64,000 nt of DNA, taken from the NCBI RefSeq assembly GCF_947499695.1, contig NZ_CANMPQ010000002.1, positions 930,001 through 994,000 of the forward strand, given 5' to 3'. Of the stretch, positions 17,297-25,609 are shown piece by piece (position 1 is the stretch's first letter; each line of letters begins with the position of its first letter). The position numbers and the translations under genes are program-made. The notes below the pieces were generated by a model. It saw only the letters and a list, made by a program, of their open reading frames with translations. It did no database searches and was not told the origin of the DNA. This DNA comes from an uncultured Allomuricauda sp. (GTDB lineage: Bacteria > Bacteroidota > Bacteroidia > Flavobacteriales > Flavobacteriaceae).

Positions 17297-17959
17297 ATGA
17301 AATATTACAAATCACTAGTATCAGCTTTGCTGCTTTTTACTTGTATTTCCAGTGCTCAAACCGAGGAGAGTGGAGACTACATCGAGTTCAACGACCGAAG
17401 AAATGTAGTGCACGGTGTATACCTTGGACTCGGTACTTATTTTGGTGAAATTGATGGAAAAAGCACATATCACGCGAATTTTAAAATTGCTTATGTGGCC
17501 AATAGACAAGTCGAAGTTGGTTTTGCAGCAGTAGGTTTTTACTCCCAACAAAACATTCCCCAGAGCACTTTTGATAATTTAGACTTCGCCGGAGCATATG
17601 GGGGTCTTCATGTAGAGCCTATTCTGTTTGGCAAGTCATTACTTAATCTATCCTTTCCCATAATGGTAGGTGCAGGAGCAGTGGTTTATGTAGAAGACAA
17701 TAACAGGGATATCGATATTGATCCCGATCGAGACGAATGGGAAGAGGTGTTTGTAGTTGAACCCGGACTTAATCTGCTCTTCAACCTTTCAAGGTATGTG
17801 CAATTGGAAGCTGGTATGCGTTATAGGTTTTCCAGTAAAATTGATTTGGCTCCGAACAGGGTAAAAAATATCAATGGTTTTTCCGCTGGATTCGGTATTA
17901 AGGTTGGTATTTTCAATATGGGAAGAAACAGGTATAAAAAACATTTGGGCGATGAATAA
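17297..17959 (+). CDS. Outer-membrane beta-barrel protein
   Basis: A 220-residue exported protein: signal peptide MKYYKSLVSALLLFTCISSAQ, then alternating hydrophobic strands typical of a small outer-membrane barrel (VVHGVYLGLGTYFGE, VEVGFAAVGFYSQQN, VQLEAGMRYRFSSK, GFSAGFGIKVGIF). A periplasmic or surface turn is highly acidic (DNNRDIDIDPDRDEWEE). The frame extends upstream to an ATG at 17252, but the signal peptide and the promoter signature favour 17297. It is the first gene of the second predicted ECF-controlled unit. The specific function is unknown. Confidence 0.8.
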   Translation: MKYYKSLVSALLLFTCISSAQTEESGDYIEFNDRRNVVHGVYLGLGTYFGEIDGKSTYHANFKIAYVANRQVEVGFAAVGFYSQQNIPQSTFDNLDFAGAYGGLHVEPILFGKSLLNLSFPIMVGAGAVVYVEDNNRDIDIDPDRDEWEEVFVVEPGLNLLFNLSRYVQLEAGMRYRFSSKIDLAPNRVKNINGFSAGFGIKVGIFNMGRNRYKKHLGDE

Positions 17960-18128
17960 CAAATCAAAAAACGAACAGTCAATCAATCAAGGACTAGTTG
18001 CAAGACATGTATTCTCAAAAAACGGCTCTGTTTATGTAAGAAGTTCCCAAAACTTAAGAACAGATGAATGGTCCGCCATAAATTTCCATTGGATGCCCAT
18101 GCTCAAACTGGAAAAAGAACTTCGCTAA
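17952..18128 (+). CDS. Small ORF overlapping the beta-barrel gene (58 aa)
   Basis: ATG at 17952 overlaps the stop of the beta-barrel gene in the arrangement ATGAATAA, the usual sign of translational coupling, and the ORF fills the gap before the TonB receptor gene. The 58-residue product (MNNKSKNEQSINQG at the start, EWSAINFHWMPMLKLEKELR at the end) has no signal peptide or membrane helix and matches no family I know. It has a normal amino-acid mix, with Trp, His and charged residues. It could be a real small protein or an open spacer. Confidence 0.45.
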   Translation: MNNKSKNEQSINQGLVARHVFSKNGSVYVRSSQNLRTDEWSAINFHWMPMLKLEKELR

Positions 18129-18146
18129 TAGGCTGAACAGAAAACC

Positions 18147-20489
18147 ATGGAAAAAAGAAAGCATAGAGACATCCTTGTATTAGGTTTATTGCTGGTTGTA
18201 GGATTTATTGGGAGTGCCCAGGATTTAAAGCAAACCGTCAAAGGCAAGGTCACTGATATTGTTACAGGGAGCCCATTGATGGGGGCTACCATTGTTTTGA
18301 TTGGTTCTGAACCACAAATAGGTGTCATTACGGATGCTCAGGGTTTTTTTGCCATGGAAGATGTGCCAGTAGGTAGACAATCTTTTGCGTGTAGCTATTT
18401 GGGATATGAAGATTCGCAGATTTCTGAAGTATTGGTAGGCTCAGCTAAAGAAGTCAATCTTACTATAAGGTTGACGGAATCCTTGAATCAATTGGGTGAA
18501 GTGGTTGTTCAGGCACGTAAGGATCAAATCAAACCTAATAATAAATTGGCTACTGTAAGCGCCAGATCTTTTGGAGTTGAAGAGACTAAACGTTTTCCAG
18601 CAAGTATTAGTGACCCAGGTAGAATGGCGCTTTCTTTTGCAGGTGTTACCAATTCCGATGACACCACCAACGAGATTGTGATTCGAGGAAATGCCCCAAA
18701 TCAACTATTATGGAAAATCGAAGGTGTTGAAGTGCCAGAGCCGAATCATTTTTCTGAAGAGGGTTATTCTCCTGGAGCAATTAGTCTGTTGAGCACCAAT
18801 ATGTTGGGAAATTCAGATTTTTTTACAGGCGCCTTTCCTGCTGAATATGGAAATGCCACGTCTGGTGTATTCGACATCAAACTAAGAAATGGAAACGCCG
18901 AGAATACTGAATATGCGTTTCAATTTGGGGTTTTAGGTACAGATTTGGCTGTTGAAGGTCCGTTTTCCAAAAATTATAAAGGATCTTACTTAGTTAACTA
19001 TAGATATTCTACCCTAACCATTTTAAATAATATTATCGAAGTATCCGAAGGTTCCGTACCCACATTTCAGGACCTCGCATTTAAGGTGAATTTGCCACTT
19101 GGAGAAAAAACAAATCTATCCGCATGGGGTATGGGGGGTATCAGCGAAGACAATGAAGACAATGCTGAACAAGATAATCCTAATGTATTCGAAGAGGAGA
19201 TTTTTGAATCTAAGACCTACATGGGAGGAATTAACCTCAAGCATTTTTTCAACCCTAATACTTCATTGGATGGTGCGCTGTCATATTCAGGAAACCGCAG
19301 TGACTATATTTTTTCTTTGGATAGCAGGGTAAATACTGATTTTTTTAGAGAGCGGGATATTCTCCGCAATAATGCCATCCGGATTAGCACAAATCTTAAT
19401 CAAAAATTTAATGCTAAGACCACACTCAAAACAGGATTCATATATAGTAGATTGTCTTATGATGTTTTAAGTGATGAGACCAGAAATACAGATACCGATG
19501 CACTGGTAAATGCTGAGGGCAATGGTACTTTTTTACAGTTATTTTCTCAGGCCAAGTACAGATTTAACGAGAAATTCTCGACGACTTTTGGGCTTCATGC
19601 CTCTTCTTTTTCAGTAAACGACGATTTTGTGTTGGAACCTCGAGGAGGAATAGAGTATAAAATTTCTCCAAAGCATACGTTGAGTGCAGGAATCGGATTG
19701 CACTCCAGAAGAATGCCATTGAACCAGTACTTTATTGAAGTGTCGGATACCCAGGGAAATACAACGACCCCAAACACGGATTTGGATTTGATGAGAGCAA
19801 CCCACTATGTGCTGGGCTATGACTGGCGTATTATAAAAAATGGACATGTTAAAATTGAAGCCTATTATCAGGATTTGAACAAAGTTGCCATAGCGGCAGA
19901 CCCAGCCTCCACAAATTCCTTTTTGAATGGTCGTTTTATTGACGAAGAACTCACAGACTCTGGTAAGGCACGTAACTATGGAGTGGAGCTTACTTTGGAA
20001 AAATTCTTTTCAAACCAATATTATTTTTTAGTGACGAGTTCCCTTTTTGATTCAAAATATAGGGCCGGTGATGGCAATTGGTACAACAGTCGTTACAACG
20101 CGAATTATACCTTCAACGTGGTAGGTGGAAAAGAATTCAAGATGGGTAAAAATGGCAACAATATTTTTGGAGTCAATGCCAAGTTGTTGTGGAATGGTGG
20201 CAAGAGGGATACTCCGGTGGATTTGGAGTTTTTTGACCAAACGGGCCAGGTAAGATTACTCCAAAATCAAAGGAATACTGTGGAATTAGATGATTATTGG
20301 AGGATTGACACCAGTTTTTCCTATCGTATAAATAGACCAAAAGTGTCCCATGTAATCTCGTTTGACATCCAAAATGTTACCAACAGGCTTAACGTAGATG
20401 AAGTTTCCTTTAATCCCGTGGCCAGAACAACAGAAATCGAATATCAACTAGAGCTTTTGCCCTTGTTGAACTACCGAATAGAATTTTAA
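18147..20489 (+). CDS. TonB-dependent receptor with N-terminal carboxypeptidase-like domain
   Basis: A 780-residue outer-membrane receptor. The signal peptide ends at about GSAQ (25). A carboxypeptidase-regulatory-like domain follows (about 30-115, KGKVTDIVTGSPLMGATIVL ... SYLGYED). The plug domain comes next (about 140-260, with IVIRGNAPNQLLWKIEGVEVPEPNHF and GNATSGVFDIKLRNGN), then the beta-barrel to the C-terminal Phe. At 780 residues it is shorter than SusC proteins, and no SusD gene is adjacent, so it is not a polysaccharide-locus pair. It lies in the second predicted ECF unit; the substrate is unknown. Confidence 0.88.
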   Translation: MEKRKHRDILVLGLLLVVGFIGSAQDLKQTVKGKVTDIVTGSPLMGATIVLIGSEPQIGVITDAQGFFAMEDVPVGRQSFACSYLGYEDSQISEVLVGSAKEVNLTIRLTESLNQLGEVVVQARKDQIKPNNKLATVSARSFGVEETKRFPASISDPGRMALSFAGVTNSDDTTNEIVIRGNAPNQLLWKIEGVEVPEPNHFSEEGYSPGAISLLSTNMLGNSDFFTGAFPAEYGNATSGVFDIKLRNGNAENTEYAFQFGVLGTDLAVEGPFSKNYKGSYLVNYRYSTLTILNNIIEVSEGSVPTFQDLAFKVNLPLGEKTNLSAWGMGGISEDNEDNAEQDNPNVFEEEIFESKTYMGGINLKHFFNPNTSLDGALSYSGNRSDYIFSLDSRVNTDFFRERDILRNNAIRISTNLNQKFNAKTTLKTGFIYSRLSYDVLSDETRNTDTDALVNAEGNGTFLQLFSQAKYRFNEKFSTTFGLHASSFSVNDDFVLEPRGGIEYKISPKHTLSAGIGLHSRRMPLNQYFIEVSDTQGNTTTPNTDLDLMRATHYVLGYDWRIIKNGHVKIEAYYQDLNKVAIAADPASTNSFLNGRFIDEELTDSGKARNYGVELTLEKFFSNQYYFLVTSSLFDSKYRAGDGNWYNSRYNANYTFNVVGGKEFKMGKNGNNIFGVNAKLLWNGGKRDTPVDLEFFDQTGQVRLLQNQRNTVELDDYWRIDTSFSYRINRPKVSHVISFDIQNVTNRLNVDEVSFNPVARTTEIEYQLELLPLLNYRIEF

Positions 20490-20504
20490 TCAAAAACAAA
20501 CATC

Positions 20505-21338
20505 ATGATAACGATCAAAAGAATTTTTATTGCCGTGGCAATAGGAGTTTTAGCCTCCTCTTGCTCTTATGAGACCATTAGGGTATCCGATGAGGTATCC
20601 ACGCGAGAATACGATTTTGACAACATTACAGCATTGTCGGTTGCTACCGATTTTAAAGCGTATGTCACCTTTTCCGAAACCGAGGAGAGGGTAAGTATTA
20701 AAGCCAACGACAATTTGTTGGATAAAATAAGAATTTATCAAGAAGGAGAAAGACTAGTTGTTAAACTTAAAAACAACATTAATATCAAAGGTCAAGAAAC
20801 ATTGCAGCTGTATATTACCATGGTAGAGATAACAGACTTTGACGCCTCATCTGATGCTGCCATTTATTTGGATGATGCTTTAGATGCAGGAAAAGTAAAA
20901 ATCGATTTGAGTTCCGATGCCTATTTTGAAGGTAACATTACAGCATCCGATTTTGAGTTGAGAGCATCCTCAGATAGCACAGCTGACCTATATGTAAATG
21001 CACCTACAACCTACATGAATCTTTCTTCCGGAGCTAAAGTGATGGGTGAAATTGACACTCAAAATGCGATTTTCAAATTAACTTCTGACAGCACCATGGA
21101 TGTAGTTGGAAACAGTAACAATCTTAAGGCTACATTATCTTCGGACAGTAAGTTGAGTGACTATGGGTTGCATGTTGAGGATTTGGAGATTTCCTTGTCT
21201 TCCGACAGCGATGCCTACTTAACAGTTTCCAACACAATAGATGTCACTGCTAGTTCGGATGCTCGACTTTTTTACAAAGGAAATGCCGAAATTGTAAGGC
21301 AAGTACTGTCAAGTGATGGTAGGGTTATAAAAAAATGA
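20505..21338 (+). CDS. DUF2807 (GIN domain) lipoprotein
   Basis: A 277-residue lipoprotein with the lipobox LASSC near residue 20. The body is a head GIN/DUF2807 beta-solenoid with many regularly spaced Ser-Ser-Asp turns (DASSDAAIYL, DLSSDAYFEG, ASSDSTADLY, SLSSDSDAYLTV, TASSDARLFY). It follows the TonB receptor by 15 bp and ends the operon. It resembles the DUF4097 protein of the first operon in fold type, so both arms of the regulon encode solenoid-like envelope proteins. The function is unknown. Confidence 0.8.
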   Translation: MITIKRIFIAVAIGVLASSCSYETIRVSDEVSTREYDFDNITALSVATDFKAYVTFSETEERVSIKANDNLLDKIRIYQEGERLVVKLKNNINIKGQETLQLYITMVEITDFDASSDAAIYLDDALDAGKVKIDLSSDAYFEGNITASDFELRASSDSTADLYVNAPTTYMNLSSGAKVMGEIDTQNAIFKLTSDSTMDVVGNSNNLKATLSSDSKLSDYGLHVEDLEISLSSDSDAYLTVSNTIDVTASSDARLFYKGNAEIVRQVLSSDGRVIKK

Positions 21339-21378
21339 TTGTGGTATTCTTATTAACTTAGTTGGTATAATCAGAAAA

Positions 21379-21666
21379 ATGGGACAAGAAGAAAAAATCA
21401 TGACCCTTCATCCGCAAGGAAAAGCAGGTGTAAACATCTTAAAAAGACGCTATGATTTCATCAAAGACTTTATTGTAGCAACAGTTTCAGAAAAAGAACC
21501 CATTACTTTTGAAAGACTTGGCGATTTGGCTATAGAGGAACTTACCGATAAGTTTGATGGTAAGGTGCTATGGTATATTGTAACCGTAAAACTAGACCTG
21601 GAGGCACGTAATGTTATAGAACGAATTCCTAAAACAAGTCCTCATCAGTTAAGAATGAAGAAGTAA
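21379..21666 (+). CDS. Conserved hypothetical protein (DUF6958-like)
   Basis: A 95-residue soluble protein, MTLHPQGKAGVNILKRRYDFIKDFI at the start, then helices and a short beta region (VLWYIVTVKLDLEARNVIERIP). It looks like a small winged-helix-type fold. I recall the HPQGKxGVNI pattern from a family of unknown function common in Bacteroidota (probably DUF6958), but the family number is from memory. It stands 40 bp after the DUF2807 lipoprotein and may or may not belong to that operon. No function can be assigned. Confidence 0.7.
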   Translation: MGQEEKIMTLHPQGKAGVNILKRRYDFIKDFIVATVSEKEPITFERLGDLAIEELTDKFDGKVLWYIVTVKLDLEARNVIERIPKTSPHQLRMKK

Positions 21667-21732
21667 AATAGCAACGCACAAGATGCTTTTGCATAAACGG
21701 GGTATTCTGAATACTTTTATTTGAAAAAGATT

Positions 21733-22332
21733 ATGTCCCAATCCCAAAGGTTGTCAAAAGCTTTTCAACTTTTTGATGCAGCCAACAAAGAAGACCCTAA
21801 TTCAGAAGTTTATAACGGCGAAGAATTTCCTAAAGAATTGCTATACGCCATGCGTATGACGGAAACCTTGAAGGAGTTTGCACCTAAAGCTTCCGAAGGA
21901 TTGCAGTTAGCAGCAAGGGCGCAACATATCTGTAGATGGCAAATCCCTAGGGGTAATTATGATATGGATCGCGTGGGTTATTTGAAATGGAGGCAGGATT
22001 TAAAGCTATTCCATGCGGAAAAAGCATCAGAATTGCTTGAACAAGCTGGTTATACAATAGAGATTATCAATCAGGTTGAGTTTCTTTTACTGAAGAAACA
22101 ACTAAAGAAAAACGAAGAGACCCAGATCTTGGAAGATGTAATTTGTCTTGTGTTTTTGAAATATTATTTTGAATCTTTTGCCCACAAACATGAAGATCAA
22201 AAGGTGGTGGAGATACTTCAAAAAACATGGAGAAAAATGTCCCCGGATGGACATGAAACAGCGACCAAATTGCAAATGTCCAATAAAGCCATGAGCCTAA
22301 TTAAAAAAGCTATTTCTGATGGAGCGGAATGA
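21733..22332 (+). CDS. DUF4202 family protein
   Basis: A 199-residue all-helical protein. The motifs AARAQHICRWQIPRGNYDMDRVGYLKWR and EDVICLVFLKYYFESFAHKHED match the DUF4202 family, which has conserved His, Arg and Asp residues reminiscent of HD-type metal sites. The ATG at 21733 was preferred over a TTG at 21721. It overlaps the siroheme gene downstream by 14 bp. DUF4202 genes often lie beside siroheme or sulfur-assimilation genes, which suggests a role there; the enzyme activity is unknown. Confidence 0.8.
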   Translation: MSQSQRLSKAFQLFDAANKEDPNSEVYNGEEFPKELLYAMRMTETLKEFAPKASEGLQLAARAQHICRWQIPRGNYDMDRVGYLKWRQDLKLFHAEKASELLEQAGYTIEIINQVEFLLLKKQLKKNEETQILEDVICLVFLKYYFESFAHKHEDQKVVEILQKTWRKMSPDGHETATKLQMSNKAMSLIKKAISDGAE

Positions 22333-22906
22333 ATTATACCCTATTTTTCTAAAAGCAACCAATTTGAATATCCTTATTGTTGGTGGAGGTAATGTTGGCC
22401 TCGAAAAGTTATCTTTTCTGTTGAAGTCAAGTCCAAATGCGAATGTCCAAATGGTGTCACCGGTTTTTTTAGAAGATACTTTGAAGTTGGCCAAGAAATA
22501 CAATGTACAGCGAATAGAGAATGTATACCATGAAAAGTACTTGGAGGGCAAACATATGGTTATTGCATGCACGGATGACGTAAATGTAAACGAACAAGTT
22601 TATCATGATTGTAGGGCAAAGAACATTCTGGTGAACGTTGCTGATAATCCACCGTTTTGTGATTTTTACATGGGTGGTATTGTCACGAAGGGGAATGTGA
22701 AAATTGCCATTTCTACCAATGGAAAATCACCAACAGTTGCCAAGAGACTTCGCCAATTCTTTGAGGATGTTATTCCAGAAAACATTGATGATTTGGTGAA
22801 GAATCTTAACGAGTATCGAAAAACCATCAAAGGAGATTTCGATGAAAAGGTGGAAGCCTTAAATGAATTTACCAAAAGTTTGGTAGAGAAAAAGGAGGAA
22901 GACTAG
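22319..22906 (+). CDS. Precorrin-2 dehydrogenase / siroheme synthase, N-terminal (CysG/Met8-like)
   Basis: A 195-residue NAD-binding enzyme that oxidises precorrin-2 to sirohydrochlorin and may also insert iron on the way to siroheme. The Rossmann motif NILIVGGGNVGLEKLSFLL occupies about residues 17-35, followed by ACTDDVNVNEQVYHDC and VNVADNPPFCDFYMGGIVTKGNVKIAISTNGKSP. The length fits a Met8/CysG N-terminal module without the methyltransferase domain. Siroheme serves sulfite and nitrite reductases, which are not in this window. It is translationally coupled to the DUF4202 gene. Confidence 0.88.
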   Translation: MERNELYPIFLKATNLNILIVGGGNVGLEKLSFLLKSSPNANVQMVSPVFLEDTLKLAKKYNVQRIENVYHEKYLEGKHMVIACTDDVNVNEQVYHDCRAKNILVNVADNPPFCDFYMGGIVTKGNVKIAISTNGKSPTVAKRLRQFFEDVIPENIDDLVKNLNEYRKTIKGDFDEKVEALNEFTKSLVEKKEED

Positions 22907-22922
22907 GCCAACACTTTGTAAT

Positions 22923-22943
22923 CTTTAAGCTGAAAACTTAAAG
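22923..22943. terminator. Possible bidirectional terminator between siroheme and LytTR genes
   Basis: CTTTAAG (22923-22929) and CTTAAAG (22937-22943) form a 7-bp perfect stem between two convergent genes, overlapping the stop codon of the LytTR gene. A T-rich stretch (TCTTTTC) follows on the plus strand. The stem is short and AT-rich. Confidence 0.4.
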
Positions 22944-23690
22944 TCTTTTCATGGCTTCAATCAAATCATCTTTTTTCCTCGGGGAAAGACTAACGTGCAT
23001 ATCATTGCTCATTATAATATAACCCCCATCAGATTTGATATACTTTTTCACCTCTCTTAAATTGATTAAGTAACTGTTGTGCACTCTCATGAACAATTGA
23101 TCAGCCAGAAGATTTTCATATTCTTTAAGGTGTTTGCTGACCAAAAGGGAATTTTTACTTTTTAACACGAAAGAAGTATATGACCCATCAGCTTTGCAAA
23201 GTACAATATCATCAATGGCAATAAACTCCATGCCCGCAGTGGTTGCTAGACAAATTTTTTCTTGCTTGCTGGATTCTCGAGACAAACTTTGTAAAAGGGT
23301 ATCCAACTGTTGACGATAAACATTGGTGTCCATTTTGACACGTGCTTTTTCAATGGATTTTTGAAGTTCGTCCAGAGCTATGGGTTTTAACAAATAATCA
23401 AGAGAACTGAACTTTATCGCTTTAACGGCGTATTTTTCAAAGGCGGTTGTGAAAATAATCTCAAAGCTTGGTTCCTTGATTTGTTCTAAAATTTCAAAAC
23501 CTACTCCAGATTGTAATTCGATATCCAAGAACACAATGTCGGGGCTATACACGGATAGTACTTTTACTGCTTCATCCACGCTGCTTGCCGTTGCAATAAC
23601 CTGAACGTCTTTACAAAATTCTTCGAGTAAGGATTTTAGTATTTCTCTACTATGTTTTTCGTCTTCTACAATTACTACTTTTAATGTCAT
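22938..23690 (-). CDS. LytTR-family response regulator
   Basis: A 250-residue two-component response regulator. The receiver domain (1-120) has acidic pocket residues Glu9-Asp10, phospho-acceptor Asp56 (VFLDIEL), Thr81 and Lys102 (DYLLKPI). The LytTR DNA-binding domain (about 145-245) has the typical FIAIDDIVLCKADGSYTSFVLKS, RVHNSYLINLREVKKY and SPRKKDDLIEAM pattern. No histidine kinase gene is adjacent, so it is an orphan here. LytTR proteins bind paired boxes about two helical turns apart, which makes it one candidate for the TTTCATCGAT boxes in this window (inference only). Confidence 0.92.
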   Translation of the reverse strand: MTLKVVIVEDEKHSREILKSLLEEFCKDVQVIATASSVDEAVKVLSVYSPDIVFLDIELQSGVGFEILEQIKEPSFEIIFTTAFEKYAVKAIKFSSLDYLLKPIALDELQKSIEKARVKMDTNVYRQQLDTLLQSLSRESSKQEKICLATTAGMEFIAIDDIVLCKADGSYTSFVLKSKNSLLVSKHLKEYENLLADQLFMRVHNSYLINLREVKKYIKSDGGYIIMSNDMHVSLSPRKKDDLIEAMKRL

Positions 23691-24125
23691 TGGGGTTGAT
23701 TTTTAATGCCTTGATTGGTTTACATAAAGATATTTTATCTTTTAAATTCTTACAGTTTCTAATGTTGCGGTATTAAGAGAATGAAAACAAATACCTTTCG
23801 GCAGGGCTATTTTCAATATACTAATTTATAACCACATGATGGTTGAATTAATTTTCAAATTTAAAATCTGCTGATGTACAAAAAGCCCATCCCATTCTTT
23901 CCAAGAATTGCATTTGCGCAGCATAACCCCATACTTGCTAACAATTTAGAGAAATACTAGAAATGGGCTCATATGAATATCTTAGGTAAGTAATAATCAT
24001 GATGGTTATGCTCGGTTCATTATATTTTATAGGGATTAAATCTACTATGATGGCTATCTAAAAAAACCGAAGAATTGACACATAGTTGATTTCAATTGAT
24101 AAAACACGGATATCAAATGGTAGCG
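23691..24125. other. Non-coding stretch between LytTR and a hypothetical gene
   Basis: In these 435 bp I find no convincing ORF or RNA gene. It holds the LytTR promoter region, AT-rich sequence and a few short imperfect inverted repeats, for example AACCA/TGGTT around 23832-23846. No function can be assigned. Confidence 0.5.
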
Positions 24126-24785
24126 TTAAATCGCGGTGTATAATTTAGAAACTTTACGTGGCTGAATCACTGTATTGCTTTCCGTTTCAACTTTTGATTT
24201 CTTATTGCGAGAATGTCCTTTGAAATCAATTGTTGCGATATTGCTTAAGTGTTCTAAAACTTCCTCATAATTATTTATGTTGATCTTTGCCTTTTGCAAG
24301 GCCTTGTAAATAGCTGCTTTTTTGGACTCAACATTCGACTCTCCTTTCAAGTTGGTGGTTCTGACAACCACTATTTTGAGTTTATTAATATGCCATGAGG
24401 GGATATAAAAATTAGAGACACCATCCACTAAGGATTTAAAGGTGACATAGACTCTGCCAACATTTTTGTAGATATTAGCGGTATACCCCATAGCACCATT
24501 ATTGAAAGGTAGCTTGAGACAGGAATCGGAAGATTCTAAATAAAATAGGATAGGATTATTTTGTAATACTTCCTCCGTGATTTGAGGAACGTCAAGTTTA
24601 AAAGCCCAACCTGGCATAAGATGACTGACTTCAAAGGAAATCAATTCAATAGTATCAGATTTCAACAGACTTTGTGGCTTATTAAGGTCTTCAATGGATC
24701 GTGAAGATTTGTGCAGAAGATACATCGGGTACCCCAAGATTAAAGTGGCACAAAACAGCGCCCAAATTATTGTAAGTACATGCAT
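24126..24785 (-). CDS. Hypothetical membrane-anchored protein
   Basis: A 219-residue protein with one N-terminal hydrophobic helix (about 5-24, IIWALFCATLILGYPMYLLH). It is followed by a domain with GWAFKLDVPQITEEVLQNNPILFYLESSDSCLKLPF, later IYKNVGRVYVTFKSLVDG and INKLKIVVVRTTN. The pattern W-x(n)-VPxITxxVlxNgxxLxY...LPF recalls a small beta-domain seen in many secreted Bacteroidota lipoproteins of unknown function (from memory). Here it is tethered by a helix instead of a lipobox. It is a single gene flanked by non-coding DNA. Confidence 0.65.
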   Translation of the reverse strand: MHVLTIIWALFCATLILGYPMYLLHKSSRSIEDLNKPQSLLKSDTIELISFEVSHLMPGWAFKLDVPQITEEVLQNNPILFYLESSDSCLKLPFNNGAMGYTANIYKNVGRVYVTFKSLVDGVSNFYIPSWHINKLKIVVVRTTNLKGESNVESKKAAIYKALQKAKININNYEEVLEHLSNIATIDFKGHSRNKKSKVETESNTVIQPRKVSKLYTAI

Positions 24786-25003
24786 GTGTAGGTAGTTTTA
24801 GATTAATATTTGGGGGGAGCTACTCAATTCAATTATACCCTAAGTAACAATATGTATGTGAGACCTTTTCGAAGGAATCAACGGATGACGGGTTTTAATT
24901 GATAATGTGGGGGATTTCGTCGATTTGTACGTTTTTCCCGCTGAAATACACATTGTATAATAAAATGCAATAAACCGGGATAGAAGGCCAAAGAATGGCA
25001 TTA

Positions 25004-25035
25004 AAAAAGAGTTGCTTCTAAAAGCAACTCTTTTT
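25004..25035. terminator. Strong bidirectional terminator-like hairpin without an intact upstream gene
   Basis: AAAAAGAGTTGCTT (25004-25017) and AAGCAACTCTTTTT (25022-25035) form a perfect 14-bp stem around a CTAA loop, with A- and T-runs that would work in both directions. The nearest intact genes end or start hundreds of bases away, so it is either the relic of a lost gene or the end of a small RNA. Confidence 0.8.
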
Positions 25036-25080
25036 CAGCATAATATAGATTAACTAAATGGAGATGTGTTTTTAAATCCA

Positions 25081-25158
25081 TTACCGCCAGAGGATTAGGG
25101 CGCAATCCCCTGGAGCAATGGAAACCTCAACTAAACTAAACACTTTAATGACCAACAG
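25081..25158 (-). pseudogene. Possible C-terminal remnant of a degraded gene
   Basis: Read on the minus strand, an open frame ends VEVSIAPGDCALILWR-stop, with the stop at 25083-25081, about 46 bp before the terminator hairpin. The sequence is strand-like and resembles the last beta-strand of glycoside hydrolase C-terminal sandwiches (compare the HGCALLRL-type ends of alpha-galactosidases). An upstream stop at 25159-25161 closes the frame, so no intact gene remains. The family link is speculative. Confidence 0.3.
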
Positions 25159-25209
25159 TCAATAAAAAGTGCATTGCTAAATAGATTTACGTTGAACACT
25201 TTATTTTAG

Positions 25210-25407
25210 GAGTTCCTAACTCTAAGGATTATCTCAACGCTAACTGGTACAAACATACCTTGTAAAACCGTATCTGAATTGGGTAATCTTATGGATAGCT
25301 ATTCTGATCTTATGAATGCACAATTTCAACTAGCGGCTTATAAAAATGCTATGAGATCCGTAAGGGCATTCCTAAGTGGGCATTTTCTTGAAAAGGAGAT
25401 TCTATAG
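25210..25407 (+). pseudogene. Open frame without a proper start; possible gene fragment
   Basis: The frame is open for 65 codons to TAG at 25405-25407; the first ATG is at 25291 and would give only 38 residues (MDSYSDLMNAQFQLAAYK at the start). Codons before that ATG read as plausible protein (TGTNIPCKTVSELGNL), which suggests the tail of a longer lost gene. I recognise no family. It could equally be chance. Confidence 0.25.
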
Positions 25408-25609
25408 TTGGTAATACAAAAGAGGATTCACGATCGATTTTGCGTGTTGTTAGTTACCTAAAGACTAAAAAAAGAAAAGAGATGGGAGAAGTAAAATTCG
25501 AAAGAATTTCTGAAATACACTTAATTCGTTATTAGCAATCAATTAGACAAGTTATTTTAATGCGTTTTTTTAATGGATTAATCGTAGTATAGAAATCGGA
25601 CTTGCTCTT

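Larger units (their letters stand above)
24786..25609. other. Gene-poor, apparently decayed stretch
   Basis: This 824-bp region has no intact gene, yet it contains a strong 14-bp terminator hairpin (25004-25035), a minus-strand ORF tail ending just beside it (25081-25158) and an open plus-strand frame without an early start codon (25210-25407). The pattern fits remnants of degraded genes. The remaining parts hold nothing I can identify. Confidence 0.5.

Noticed and set aside
23884..23969. Inverted repeat AGCCCAT ... ATGGGCT in the LytTR upstream region
   Set aside because: Only 7 bp per arm with a gap of about 72 bp. This is expected by chance and shows no link with a promoter.
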